Shown here: piece after piece, positions 1 through 7,896 of the stretch
How positions within the stretch are numbered: the first letter of the stretch is position 1
Layout: each line of letters opens with the position of its first letter
DNA from: JANPPS01 sp965246835
Lineage (GTDB): Bacteria > Pseudomonadota > Alphaproteobacteria > Acetobacterales > Acetobacteraceae
Direction of reading: 5' to 3'
DNA: 64,000 nucleotides
Assembly (NCBI GenBank): GCA_965246835.1
Contig: CBDFFQ010000002.1
Coordinates: forward strand, 1 to 64,000
Notes under the pieces: model-generated
The model's input: the letters and a program-made list of their open reading frames with translations, nothing else
What the model was told of the DNA's origin: nothing
The model's database searches: none
Made by a program: the position numbers and the translations under genes

Positions 1-612
1 ATGCGCACGTCCGCTGCGGCACAGCAGGTGGAAAAGGCAATCGGCGAGCGGCGTGAGAAGCTGAACGAGGACGCGCAAAAGGAACAAGCCGCCTGGCGCG
101 ACATGCAGCAGGCGCTGCAGAACCAGCGCGCCACGCTGAACGCCGAGCAGATCCGCGCCAAGGAGCGCGAGCTGCAGGAGCGCGTGACGAACTCGCAGCG
201 GACCTTGCGGGACCGCAACCGCTTCATTCAGGAGAGCGCGCAGATCGGTCTGGCGCAGATCGAGCGCATGCTGATCGGCGTGATCCGGCAGGTGGCCGAG
301 AGCCGGGGCATGAACCTCGTGCTGCGGCGGGAGCAGGTGGCGCTGAACATCAACGAATTCGACATCACCGATCAGGTGGTGGAGCAGCTGAACAAGGTGC
401 TCCCGAGCGTGCTGATGCCGCCGGAAGGGGTCAATCCCGTCGCATTCCTGGCGCCGGGCGGCCCGGGCGGCATCCCTGCCGCGACCACGCCGGCCGTGAC
501 CACGGCTCCCGCGCCAACTGCCACGCCGACTCCCGCGCCGGCGACCACGCCTGCTCCGGCCACAGCTCCGGCCCCCGCGCCCGCCCCGGCCGCGCCGGGA
601 CCGCGTCGCTAG
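1..612 (+). CDS. OmpH/Skp-family periplasmic chaperone (5' end cut by window)
   Basis: This is the 3' part of an OmpH/Skp-like gene. The family holds unfolded outer-membrane proteins in the periplasm. About 80 residues of charged, Gln/Glu-rich helix with coiled-coil character are followed by the compact MNLVLRREQVALNINEFDIT segment typical of OmpH C-termini. No signal peptide is seen. The in-frame ATG at base 1 sits inside the helical part, so the true start lies upstream of the window. The last 55 or so residues are a low-complexity Pro/Ala/Thr tail that many homologues lack. The stop is one base from the lpxD ATG, matching the usual bamA-ompH-lpxD-fabZ-lpxA order. Confidence 0.85.
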   Translation: MRTSAAAQQVEKAIGERREKLNEDAQKEQAAWRDMQQALQNQRATLNAEQIRAKERELQERVTNSQRTLRDRNRFIQESAQIGLAQIERMLIGVIRQVAESRGMNLVLRREQVALNINEFDITDQVVEQLNKVLPSVLMPPEGVNPVAFLAPGGPGGIPAATTPAVTTAPAPTATPTPAPATTPAPATAPAPAPAPAAPGPRR

Positions 613-613
613 C

Positions 614-1720
614 ATGGAAGGGAGCGCCGTCACGGCTGGGGACCCGCGGTTCTTCGAGCGGTCGGGCCCGCATAGCCTCGACGCGGTGATCGCCGCCGCG
701 GGCGCCGCCCCAGCTACCGCCCGCTTGCTGCTGCTGGGGGTCGCACCCTTGCGCACGGCGGGGCCGGGCCATGTCAGCTTCCTTGACAACCGCCGCTACG
801 CCGCGGAGCTACGGGCGACCCGGGCCGGCGCCGTCATCGTCCGGCCCGACCTCGCATCGGCGGTCCCGCCAGGCGCGATCCCGATCCTGACGCCGGACCC
901 GTACGGCGCATGGGCGAAGGTTGCGGCGCTGTTCCACCCGGTGCCGCCACCAGTGCCCGGCATCCACGCCGCGGCCGTCGTGGACCCCGCGGCAACCATC
1001 GATCCCAGCGCCGAGATCGGCCCCTGCGCCGTGATCATGGCCGGGGCGGAGATCGGGCCGCGCTGCCGCATCGGCGCCGGGGCGGTGATCGGGGCCGCCG
1101 TGCAGATCGGCGCCGATTGCCGGATCGGCCCGCTCGCCTCCATCAGCCACGCCATCCTGGGCGACCGGGTCTATGTCTATGCCGGCGCCCGCATCGGGCA
1201 GGAGGGGTTCGGCTTCGCATTGTCCGACACGGGCTTCACCAGCGTGCCGCAGCTCGGCCGGGTGATCTTGGAAGATGACGTGGAGGTCGGCGCCAACGCC
1301 ACCATCGACCGTGGCTCCGCCCAAGACACGGTGATCGGCGCCGGCAGCCGGCTCGATAACCTCGTCATGATCGGCCACAACGTGCGCCTCGGCCGGTGCT
1401 GCATCGTGGTGGCGCAGGCGGGCATCTCCGGCTCCACGGTGCTGGAGGATTTCGTGACTGTCGCGGCGCAGGCCGGGCTCACGGGCCATCTGCGGATCGG
1501 CCGCCGGGCCAAGATCGGCGCCCAGGCTGGCGTGATGGCGGATGTCGAGCACGGGGCCGAAGTGGTCGGCAGCCCGGCCGAGCCACTCCACGAATTCTTC
1601 CGCGGGGTAGTCACGTTGCGGAAGCTCGCGCGCAAGTCCAGGCTGCGGCGAGCGCCCGATTCGGACCACACGCAGTCGGGCATCTCCGAGTCGGTACTCT
1701 CCGGCGGCAACACGGGCTAG
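614..1720 (+). CDS. lpxD: UDP-3-O-acylglucosamine N-acyltransferase LpxD
   Basis: LpxD transfers a 3-hydroxyacyl chain from acyl-ACP to the 2-amino group of UDP-3-O-acylglucosamine, the third step of lipid A synthesis, in the cytoplasm. The 368-residue protein has an N-terminal uridine-binding region followed, from about residue 115 to 330, by hexapeptide repeats (I-G-x-x-x-x) of a left-handed beta helix. His255 in MIGHNVRLG is at the position of the family's catalytic histidine. The length is normal. The ATG is one base after the ompH stop, so translation is probably coupled. fabZ follows after six bases. Confidence 0.97.
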   Translation: MEGSAVTAGDPRFFERSGPHSLDAVIAAAGAAPATARLLLLGVAPLRTAGPGHVSFLDNRRYAAELRATRAGAVIVRPDLASAVPPGAIPILTPDPYGAWAKVAALFHPVPPPVPGIHAAAVVDPAATIDPSAEIGPCAVIMAGAEIGPRCRIGAGAVIGAAVQIGADCRIGPLASISHAILGDRVYVYAGARIGQEGFGFALSDTGFTSVPQLGRVILEDDVEVGANATIDRGSAQDTVIGAGSRLDNLVMIGHNVRLGRCCIVVAQAGISGSTVLEDFVTVAAQAGLTGHLRIGRRAKIGAQAGVMADVEHGAEVVGSPAEPLHEFFRGVVTLRKLARKSRLRRAPDSDHTQSGISESVLSGGNTG

Positions 1721-1726
1721 ACCATC

Positions 1727-2221
1727 ATGGACGGCACGCCTTCTTCCACCCCGCCTGTTCCCGACGCGCCGGCCGATGCCGCAGGCGAGGTCGATATCGC
1801 CGGGATCATGCACGCGATCCCGCACCGCTACCCGTTCCTGATGATCGATCGGGTGGTCGACATCGTCCACGACAAGTCCGCCGTGGGCGTAAAGAACGTC
1901 ACGATCAACGAGAACTTTTTCCAGGGCCATTTCCCCGGCCATCCGGTCATGCCCGGCGTGCTGATCATCGAGAGCATGGCGCAGACCGCGGCCGTGCTGG
2001 TCGTGCGGACCCTTGGCCCACGCGCTGCCGGTAAGCTCGTGTATTTCATGACGATCGAGAACGCGAAGTTCCGCCGCCCCGTCGGGCCCGGCGATCAGCT
2101 TCGGATCGAGGTCGTCAAGCTGCGCAGCCGCGGCACGGTGTGGAAACTCGCCTGCATCGCCCGGGTCGATGGCATATCGGTCGCGGAAGCCACGGTCGGC
2201 GCCATGATCATGGCCGAGTGA
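1727..2221 (+). CDS. fabZ: (3R)-hydroxyacyl-ACP dehydratase FabZ
   Basis: FabZ dehydrates 3-hydroxyacyl-ACP in fatty acid elongation and competes with LpxA/LpxD for hydroxyacyl-ACP, which explains its place inside the lpx operon. The 164-residue hot-dog-fold protein carries GHFPGHP with catalytic His68, and Glu82 in IESMAQ fourteen residues later, the same spacing as the E. coli His/Glu pair. The first 22 residues are a Pro/Ala-rich extension compared with E. coli FabZ. HRYPFLMIDRV near residue 33 is a strong family match. Confidence 0.97.
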   Translation: MDGTPSSTPPVPDAPADAAGEVDIAGIMHAIPHRYPFLMIDRVVDIVHDKSAVGVKNVTINENFFQGHFPGHPVMPGVLIIESMAQTAAVLVVRTLGPRAAGKLVYFMTIENAKFRRPVGPGDQLRIEVVKLRSRGTVWKLACIARVDGISVAEATVGAMIMAE

Positions 2222-2312
2222 GCCTGGCGCTCTTCGGCGGCCGGGCCTGGAAATGGCCGGCAACAATCCTTGTTTTGGCCGGGGTGCCCCGGACATGCTT
2301 TAGGTCTCAGCC

Positions 2313-3182
2313 ATGCACGCCGCCCACTCCACCCTCGATGCCCGGCCGTCTGCCGAACGCATGATCGGCGACCCGACAACGATCCACCCGACTGCGGTGG
2401 TCGAGCCCGGGGCGCGGCTCGGGCAGGGGGTGACGATTGGGCCATTCTGTCATGTCGGCGCCGGCGTCGTGCTGGGCGATCACGTTCGGCTCGTGTCGCA
2501 TGTTGTGGTCGATGGGGATACCGCGATCGGCGACTCCGCGGTGCTTTATCCGTTCTGCACCGTGGGCCTCGCGCCGCAGGACCTGAAATACAAGGGCGAG
2601 CCGACCCGGTGCGAGATCGGCGCCCGGACTCAGATCCGTGAGCATTGCTCCATCCACCGCGGCACCGTGACCGGCACCGGGATCACCCGCGTCGGCGCCG
2701 ATTGCCTGCTGATGGCCGTGGTGCACGTGGCGCATGATTGCGACATCGGGGACGGCGTAGTGATCGCCAACAACGTGGTGATGGGCGGCCATGTCTCGAT
2801 CGGCGCCGGCGCCGTGGTGGGGGGCGCCGCGGCCCTGCACCAATTCGTGCGCATCGGGCGCGGCGCCATGATCGGCGGGGTGTCGGGTGTGGAGGCCGAT
2901 GTGATCCCGTTCGGGAGCGTGATCGGCAACCGGGCGCGCCTATCGGGCCTGAATGTCATCGGACTGCGCCGCCGCGGGGTGGACCGCGCCCGGCTGCATG
3001 CCTTGCGCGCGGCGATGCGCGAGTTGTTCGGGACATCGGGGGTGTTCAGCGCGCGGCTCGCCTCGGTGCGGCAGGCCTATGTCTCGGAGCCGCTGGTTGC
3101 GGAGGTGCTGGCGTTCATCGATGCGCCCAGCAAACGCGGCCTCATCCGGACCTCGATCGTCGAAGAGGCGGACCCGGCCTGA
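2313..3182 (+). CDS. lpxA: UDP-N-acetylglucosamine O-acyltransferase LpxA
   Basis: LpxA performs the first lipid A step, moving a 3-hydroxyacyl group from ACP to the 3-OH of UDP-GlcNAc. Hexapeptide repeats fill residues 25-200 and a helical C-terminal domain follows. His138 and His141 in HVAHDC correspond to E. coli His122 and catalytic His125. The 16-residue offset means the second methionine (base 2361) lines up with the E. coli start. The first ATG has a modest AGG nine bases upstream and the second has no visible ribosome site, so I keep the longer form. The gap from fabZ is 91 bases. lpxB is not downstream in this window. Confidence 0.95.
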   Translation: MHAAHSTLDARPSAERMIGDPTTIHPTAVVEPGARLGQGVTIGPFCHVGAGVVLGDHVRLVSHVVVDGDTAIGDSAVLYPFCTVGLAPQDLKYKGEPTRCEIGARTQIREHCSIHRGTVTGTGITRVGADCLLMAVVHVAHDCDIGDGVVIANNVVMGGHVSIGAGAVVGGAAALHQFVRIGRGAMIGGVSGVEADVIPFGSVIGNRARLSGLNVIGLRRRGVDRARLHALRAAMRELFGTSGVFSARLASVRQAYVSEPLVAEVLAFIDAPSKRGLIRTSIVEEADPA

Positions 3183-3183
3183 T

Positions 3184-3387
3184 CTAGTGCAGGAAGCTGT
3201 GAGCCGGCCGACGTCCTGGAATCCGGCCCGGCGTCCCCGTATCGATTTCCTCGTTGCACGTCACCAGCGCTTCCCGCAGCGCCACGACCGTGGAGGCCAG
3301 GTTGAGCGATGCCGCCTCCTCGGCCAGCATGCGTAGGCACTGCACCAAGCCGCGAGTCGTTGCGCCGATATCTTCCTCGTCGACCAT
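3184..3387 (-). CDS. small hypothetical protein, 67 aa
   Basis: A short minus-strand ORF sits between lpxA and lpxI. I chose the ATG at 3387 because a strong GGAGAAGG ribosome site lies about six bases upstream. Longer in-frame extensions have no such site and read as low-quality sequence. The product starts with an acidic MVDEEDIG, then one amphipathic helix-rich stretch (residues 8-45) with regular Leu/Ala spacing, and ends in a basic Gly/Arg/Pro tail. There is no signal peptide or membrane segment. I do not recognise a family. Its stop is one base from the convergent lpxA stop. It may be a lineage-specific small protein. Confidence 0.5.
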   Translation of the reverse strand: MVDEEDIGATTRGLVQCLRMLAEEAASLNLASTVVALREALVTCNEEIDTGTPGRIPGRRPAHSFLH

Positions 3388-3584
3388 GTCAGCCTTCTCC
3401 GAACCCGATGCCCACGACGCCGGCCCTTGTGTCTGCTTCTCTAGCGATCGGGGCGTGGCTGCAATGCAGGAAGAGTCAGGTTTCGTCCGGGTCGCGTTTC
3501 TGGATTGGCACCGTGTTATTCTCCCCACATAAATGGTGCAAACTCGATGAAACCTAACCGTTCAGATCAACTGCTGATTGTATT

Positions 3585-4436
3585 TTGACTTCGACACTCG
3601 GAATAGTTGCAGGAGGTGGGCCGTTTCCGGGCCGGGTCGCGGCGGCGGCAGTGGCGGCCGGGCGGGGTGTGTTCATCGTCGCCTTGCGAGGCTACGCCGA
3701 AACGGCGGTCGTTTCCCGTTTTCCACACGCGACGATCCGGCTGGGCGCGGCGGGCGAAATCCTGGCGGCGCTGCACCGGGCGCACTGCCGGGACCTGGTG
3801 CTGGTCGGCCCGGTTCGTCGCCCATCCCTGCTCGATATCCGCCCCGATGCCGAGGGCACGCGCATCCTGGCGCGCATCGGCCGCGCGGCATTCTCCGGCG
3901 ATGACGGCCTGCTGGCGGCGGTCGTGCGGGTGTTGGGCGAGGAGGGCTTCAACGTCCTGGGCGCCCACGAAATTTTGACTGAGGCGGTGGGGCCGCGCGG
4001 TGTCTTGGGACGGCACGCCCCCGATGCCGCGGCGCTGCAAGACATCCGGCGGGGCAAGTCTGTCGTGCAGGCGCTGGGGGCCGTCGATGTCGGGCAGGGC
4101 TGTGTGGTGCAGCAGGGGATCGTGCTGGCGCTGGAGGCGATCGAGGGCACGGACGCGATGCTGGCCCGCGCCGCCACGTTGGCCCGGCCGGGTCCAGGCG
4201 GCGTGCTGGTCAAGCTCGTCAAGCCCGGTCAGGACCGCCGCGCCGACCTTCCGACGATCGGGCCCGCCACGCTGGCCGCTGCCGCAGCTGCCGGGTTGCG
4301 TGGCATCGCGTTCGAGGCCGGCGGCACCCTGTTCACCGACCGCGCCGCCTGCATCGCAGCTGCCGACGCGGCGGGGCTTTTCCTGGTGGGCGTGGACGGC
4401 GATAGTGCGGCGCCATCACCAGGAGAGCCCCCATGA
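3585..4436 (+). CDS. lpxI: UDP-2,3-diacylglucosamine pyrophosphatase LpxI (DUF1009)
   Basis: LpxI hydrolyses UDP-2,3-diacylglucosamine to lipid X, replacing LpxH in most alphaproteobacteria. The 283-residue protein shows the LpxI pattern: an N-terminal G-I-V-A-G-G-G-P-F-P loop, DDGLLAAVVRVLGEEGF near residue 106, and a C-terminal GIAFEAGGTLFTDR block followed by GLFLVGVD. The only initiator before the glycine loop is TTG at 3585. An in-frame stop lies at 3555. No clear Shine-Dalgarno is visible. gloA starts inside its last codons (ATGA overlap), where lpxB is commonly found in relatives. Confidence 0.92.
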   Translation: MTSTLGIVAGGGPFPGRVAAAAVAAGRGVFIVALRGYAETAVVSRFPHATIRLGAAGEILAALHRAHCRDLVLVGPVRRPSLLDIRPDAEGTRILARIGRAAFSGDDGLLAAVVRVLGEEGFNVLGAHEILTEAVGPRGVLGRHAPDAAALQDIRRGKSVVQALGAVDVGQGCVVQQGIVLALEAIEGTDAMLARAATLARPGPGGVLVKLVKPGQDRRADLPTIGPATLAAAAAAGLRGIAFEAGGTLFTDRAACIAAADAAGLFLVGVDGDSAAPSPGEPP

Positions 4437-4822
4437 GCCGCTTGCTGCACACGATGCTGCGCGTCCACGACCTCGATAAAAGTGTCGGTTTTTACACCAA
4501 GCTGCTGGGCATGAAGGAGCTGCGGCGCAGCGAGGTGCCTGGTGGGCGCTACACGCTGGCCTTCGTGGGCTTTGGCGACGAAAGCAGCACGAGCGTGCTG
4601 GAACTCACCTACAACTGGGACCAGACCAAGCCGTATGAGCTGGGCGAGGCGTTCGGCCACATCGCGATCGGCATGCCGGACGTCTACAAGGCCTGCGAAG
4701 ATTTGCGCGCGGCCGGCGCCAAGATCACCCGGGACGCCGGGCCCGTGAAGCACGGCACGACCGTGATCGCGTTCGTGGAAGACCCCGACGGCTACAAGGT
4801 CGAGCTGGTGCAGCGCGCCTGA
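4433..4822 (+). CDS. gloA: lactoylglutathione lyase (glyoxalase I)
   Basis: GloA isomerises the methylglyoxal-glutathione hemithioacetal to S-lactoylglutathione. The 129-residue single glyoxalase/VOC domain is close to the E. coli enzyme: LLHTMLRV at the N-terminus (metal ligand His6), VLELTYNW (Glu), FGHIAIG (His) and GYKVELV (Glu) supply the four metal ligands. The Asn-Trp of TYNWD and the EDPDGYK strand are also conserved. It overlaps lpxI by four bases. An upstream GGAGAG precedes the ATG. The position in a lipid A operon looks incidental. Confidence 0.95.
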   Translation: MSRLLHTMLRVHDLDKSVGFYTKLLGMKELRRSEVPGGRYTLAFVGFGDESSTSVLELTYNWDQTKPYELGEAFGHIAIGMPDVYKACEDLRAAGAKITRDAGPVKHGTTVIAFVEDPDGYKVELVQRA

Positions 4823-6192
4823 CCCTCGCCACCGACCTGCTGGGGATCGTCCCGGACCTGCTGGGCGGCAGCACGGTCCGGGTCGGCGTCACCGGGCTGG
4901 CGCGGGCGGGGAAGACGGCGTTCCTGACCTCGGTGGCGGCCAATCTGCTGGCGTTGGGGAATGGGCGGGGCGCGTTGCCGGGCCTGCGCAAGCGGCTCGG
5001 GTCGCGTACGCTGTCGATCGCGTTGGCGCCGGCCGGCATTTCCGCCATTCCGCGCTTCGATTATGCCCGGCATCTCGCCCGCCTCACAGCCGATCCCCCG
5101 GCCTGGCCGGAGCGGACCAATGCCGCTTCCCTGCTGGCGTTCGACCTGGTGATCTCGCGCGAGGGTTACGGCCTGCCGCTGCCCACGCGGAAGATCAGGC
5201 TCGAATTGCTGGACTACCCCGGCGAGTGGCTTCTGGATTTGCCGCTGCTCCGGCTGTCGTTCGCCGATTGGTCCGCGGCCACGCTCCGCCGGTTGGAAGC
5301 GCCGGATGCGCAGCCGATCGCATCGCCCTTCCTGGCCTTCGCCGCCGCGTTGCCCGCCAGCGGCCCAGCGGATGAAGCGCTGGTCGCCACCGGGCACCGC
5401 CTCTATCGCACGATGCTGGAACGGCTGCGGGATGAGGCCGGCCTCAAGCTGCTGCAGCCGGGCCGCTTCCTGATGCCGGCGCCCGGGGACGAGCCCGGCT
5501 GGATGCCGTTCTTTCCGCGCACCGGGCAGGGCGGCCTGCAATCGCTGCTGGCGGCGCGCTACGACAAATATGTGGAGGCCGTGCGCGCCGAATTGTCGGA
5601 CCCGATGTTCGGCAATCTGGATCGCATCGTGGTGCTGGCGGATTTGCTGACCCCATTGCACACCGGTGCCGCCGCCTTCGCCGACGCCAGTGCGGCCCTG
5701 GCGGCGGCGGCCGGCGCGCTGCGCTGGCGCCGGTCCTGGACGGAGGCGGCGTTGGCGCTCGGCCAGTTGCGCTGGCCGCCGCGCGTGGTGTCCCGCGTGG
5801 CGTTCGCGGCGACGAAATCCGATCACGTGGCGGAGCAGCAGCGCGGCAACCTGGCGGCGCTGCTGCGAGACGTGGGGGATGGCACGGAGCTGCCGGATGT
5901 GCGCGCGGGATACTTCGCCATCGCAGCGGTTCGCTGCACGGAGGATTTCGTCTGGACGCTCGATAGCCGCCCCGTGTCCGCCGTGCGCGGGCGGCGGATC
6001 GGCGATGAGCGCGCGGGCCGCTCCTATCCCGGCGAGGTGCCCGCACGCCGGCCGGACCCGGCCTTCTGGGCGCATCCGTTCCTCGAATTGCCGGATTTCG
6101 AGCCGCTTAGGCCGTTGGAGGCCGGGCGCGGCGGCGTGCCGGAGCTCGGGCTCGATGCGCTGCTCGGCTTCCTGCTGGACGAAATCCTATGA
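4819..6192 (+). CDS. ycjX: YcjX-like P-loop NTPase (DUF463)
   Basis: YcjX is a stress-induced GTPase-like protein of unclear role, usually paired with membrane protein YcjF. Matches to the family include IPRFDYARHL, DPPAWPERT, DYPGEWLLDLP, QPGRF, FAATKSDHV and YPGEVPAR. The Walker A motif G-L-A-R-A-G-K-T is encoded at 4894-4917. The first ATG/GTG/TTG codon in frame is GTG at 4933, after the P-loop, so that start would remove the nucleotide site. I place the start at CTG 4819, whose CTGA overlaps the gloA stop and gives 457 residues, close to E. coli YcjX. The start is inferred; CTG codons at 4837-4861 are alternatives. Confidence 0.85.
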   Translation: MTLATDLLGIVPDLLGGSTVRVGVTGLARAGKTAFLTSVAANLLALGNGRGALPGLRKRLGSRTLSIALAPAGISAIPRFDYARHLARLTADPPAWPERTNAASLLAFDLVISREGYGLPLPTRKIRLELLDYPGEWLLDLPLLRLSFADWSAATLRRLEAPDAQPIASPFLAFAAALPASGPADEALVATGHRLYRTMLERLRDEAGLKLLQPGRFLMPAPGDEPGWMPFFPRTGQGGLQSLLAARYDKYVEAVRAELSDPMFGNLDRIVVLADLLTPLHTGAAAFADASAALAAAAGALRWRRSWTEAALALGQLRWPPRVVSRVAFAATKSDHVAEQQRGNLAALLRDVGDGTELPDVRAGYFAIAAVRCTEDFVWTLDSRPVSAVRGRRIGDERAGRSYPGEVPARRPDPAFWAHPFLELPDFEPLRPLEAGRGGVPELGLDALLGFLLDEIL

Positions 6193-7034
6193 TCGCGCCT
6201 CGCTTCGAGCTGGAAGACGCGCCTGCCCCGCGATTGGAGGCGGAGGCGGTGCCCGTGCTGCTGGATCCCCGCCCGCCCCGCAGCGCGGCCGGGTTGGCGC
6301 TGACCGGGGCGGCATTGCTGGCGGCGGGCTTTGCCGCTTTGGGCGCCGGCAACTTCGTGGCGGACCAGTTCGCACGGGCGGCCTGGCTGGGCTGGACCAC
6401 GCTGGGCGTGGCCGGCGTGGGCGTGGGCGTGGGGGGCGCCGGGATCTGGCGGGAGGTCCGCGCGCTGTGGTCGATGCGCAGGGTGGACCGGTTGCGGGCC
6501 GATTTCCTGTCCGGCGAGCCCGGGCGGGTGGCGGATGCGGCGCTGGAATGGGCGGCGATGGCGCCGGGCGGGGCGGGGATGGTGCCGGCCCTGCGGCAGA
6601 TGAACGATCCGGACGCGATGCTGGCGCTGCTGCGCGCCGGGCCCGGCGCCACCTTGCGCGCGGCGGCGGAGGCGCAAGGGCGGGCGGCAGCCGTGCAGGT
6701 GGTGGCGGGCATCGCCGCCATGCCGGCCGCGGCGCTGGACGTGGTGTTGGTAACCTGGCGCGGCCTCCGCCTGGTGCGCCAGGTGGCCGCTTTGTATGGC
6801 GTCCGGCCAGGCACGTTGGGGGCGCTCTCGCTGCTGCGCCGCACGCTGGGCGCCGCCACGATGGTGGGCGCTGCGGAGATGGCGGCCAACACTGCCGCGC
6901 ATGCCGTGCTGTCCCATCCGTTGCTGGCGCATGCCGCCGGGGAGTTGGCTGGCGCTGGGGTGGCGGCCCGGCGGATGGTGGTGCTGGCCCGGGCGGCCGC
7001 GGCGGCGTGCGATCCGGTGCCGCCCGGTGCGTGA
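6189..7034 (+). CDS. ycjF: YcjF-like membrane protein (DUF697/UPF0283)
   Basis: This 281-residue protein starts in a four-base ATGA overlap with ycjX, the standard ycjX-ycjF pairing. After an acidic N-terminal segment there are two hydrophobic segments (about residues 36-62 and 68-92, Ala/Gly rich) ending in IWREVRALWSMRRVD. A soluble part follows, then a DUF697-type region with further hydrophobic helices (residues 150-275). The family is an inner-membrane protein of unknown biochemical function. No catalytic motif is visible. The assignment rests on context plus topology and the conserved length. Confidence 0.8.
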   Translation: MIAPRFELEDAPAPRLEAEAVPVLLDPRPPRSAAGLALTGAALLAAGFAALGAGNFVADQFARAAWLGWTTLGVAGVGVGVGGAGIWREVRALWSMRRVDRLRADFLSGEPGRVADAALEWAAMAPGGAGMVPALRQMNDPDAMLALLRAGPGATLRAAAEAQGRAAAVQVVAGIAAMPAAALDVVLVTWRGLRLVRQVAALYGVRPGTLGALSLLRRTLGAATMVGAAEMAANTAAHAVLSHPLLAHAAGELAGAGVAARRMVVLARAAAAACDPVPPGA

Positions 7035-7049
7035 TGGGCTACGCCCATC

Positions 7050-7556
7050 TTACGTGTTGGCGTCGTCCGACCCGGCGAGGCCGACCGGTGCGCCGGGCAC
7101 GCTCGCATCCAGCGCCGCCTGCAACGTATAGGCCGCAGCCATGCCGTCCACGATGGCGGCGCGCTTGCGGCGGGTGGCGTCCAGCTCCTCGATCAGGAAG
7201 CGGTTCACCGCCGCGCTCGACAGCCGTTCGTCCCACAGCGCGGCGGGCAGGCCCGTCGCGTCCGACAGCGCGCGCGCCCAGTCCCGCGCCGCCTGTGCCG
7301 CCGGGCCCATGGTGCCGTCCATCGACAGCGGGTAGCCGACCACCAGGCCGCCCGCGTTCTCGGCCCGCACCAGCGTCGCGATCGAGGCCGCCACGGCGCC
7401 GAGCTTGCCGCGCCGCCAGCCGGCAAAGGGCGTGGCAAGCATCAGGCCCACGTCGGACAACGCCACGCCGATGAAGCGGGCGCCGGGGTCGAGCCCGATC
7501 AGGCGGTGGCCGGGCCGCAGCGCCGCGCGCAATTCCGGCATGTTGAACAAGGGCAT
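7050..7556 (-). CDS. ruvX: RuvX/YqgF RNase H-fold nuclease
   Basis: YqgF/RuvX is an RNase H-like nuclease implicated in pre-16S rRNA 5' maturation and possibly Holliday junction processing. The family signature is present: LIGLDPGARFIGVALSD with the first catalytic Asp, VVGYPLSMDGT, LWDERLSS and AIVDGMAAAYTLQ with the final acidic residue. I use ATG 7556 (168 aa). ATG 7541 five codons later is also possible. Longer in-frame starts overlap divergent gatC and are rejected. It converges on ycjF with 15 bases between them and diverges from gatC with 52 bases between. Confidence 0.9.
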   Translation of the reverse strand: MPLFNMPELRAALRPGHRLIGLDPGARFIGVALSDVGLMLATPFAGWRRGKLGAVAASIATLVRAENAGGLVVGYPLSMDGTMGPAAQAARDWARALSDATGLPAALWDERLSSAAVNRFLIEELDATRRKRAAIVDGMAAAYTLQAALDASVPGAPVGLAGSDDANT

Positions 7557-7608
7557 GGCCGCCGTTATGGTCCGGCCCTTCCCACATTGCCACTGTAAGG
7601 TCAGTCCC

Positions 7609-7896
7609 ATGTCGCTCGATCCCGCGACCGTCCGCCGCGTCGCCAAGCTGGCGCGCCTGCATATCGAGGAGCCCGAGGTCGCGCGCCTCGCCACCGAACT
7701 CAGCGGCATCCTGGGCTGGATCGAGCAGCTGAACGAGGTGGATGTGGACGGGATCGAGCCGCTGACCGGGGCCGCGCAGATGGCGCTGCGGCTGCGCGCG
7801 GATGAGGTGACCGATGGCGGCATTGCCGAGCAGGTGCTGGCCAATGCGCCGGACCGGGCGGGCGCGTTCTACGCCGTGCCGAAGGTGGTCGAGTGA
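7609..7896 (+). CDS. gatC: Asp/Glu-tRNA amidotransferase subunit C
   Basis: GatC is the small bracing subunit of the GatCAB complex, which converts misacylated Glu-tRNA(Gln) and Asp-tRNA(Asn) to the cognate amides. The 95-residue protein starts at ATG 7609, preceded by TAAGGT. It contains the typical VAKLARLHI start, LSGILGWIEQLNEVDVDGIEPLT and the C-terminal ANAPDRAGAFYAVPKVVE motif. An upstream in-frame extension runs into the ruvX coding strand and lacks support. It overlaps gatA at TGATG, so C-A-B are co-translated. Confidence 0.96.
   Translation: MSLDPATVRRVAKLARLHIEEPEVARLATELSGILGWIEQLNEVDVDGIEPLTGAAQMALRLRADEVTDGGIAEQVLANAPDRAGAFYAVPKVVE

Noticed and set aside
809..2296. Open minus-strand frame of 495 codons
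   Set aside because: Complement of lpxD-fabZ. It is only a shadow of codon bias.
4792..6075. Open minus-strand frame of 427 codons
   Set aside because: Complement of ycjX, which has many conserved family motifs.
5666..7474. Open plus-strand frame of 602 codons in another frame of ycjX-ycjF
   Set aside because: Overlaps two supported genes and ruvX; Arg/Pro/Ala-rich nonsense composition.
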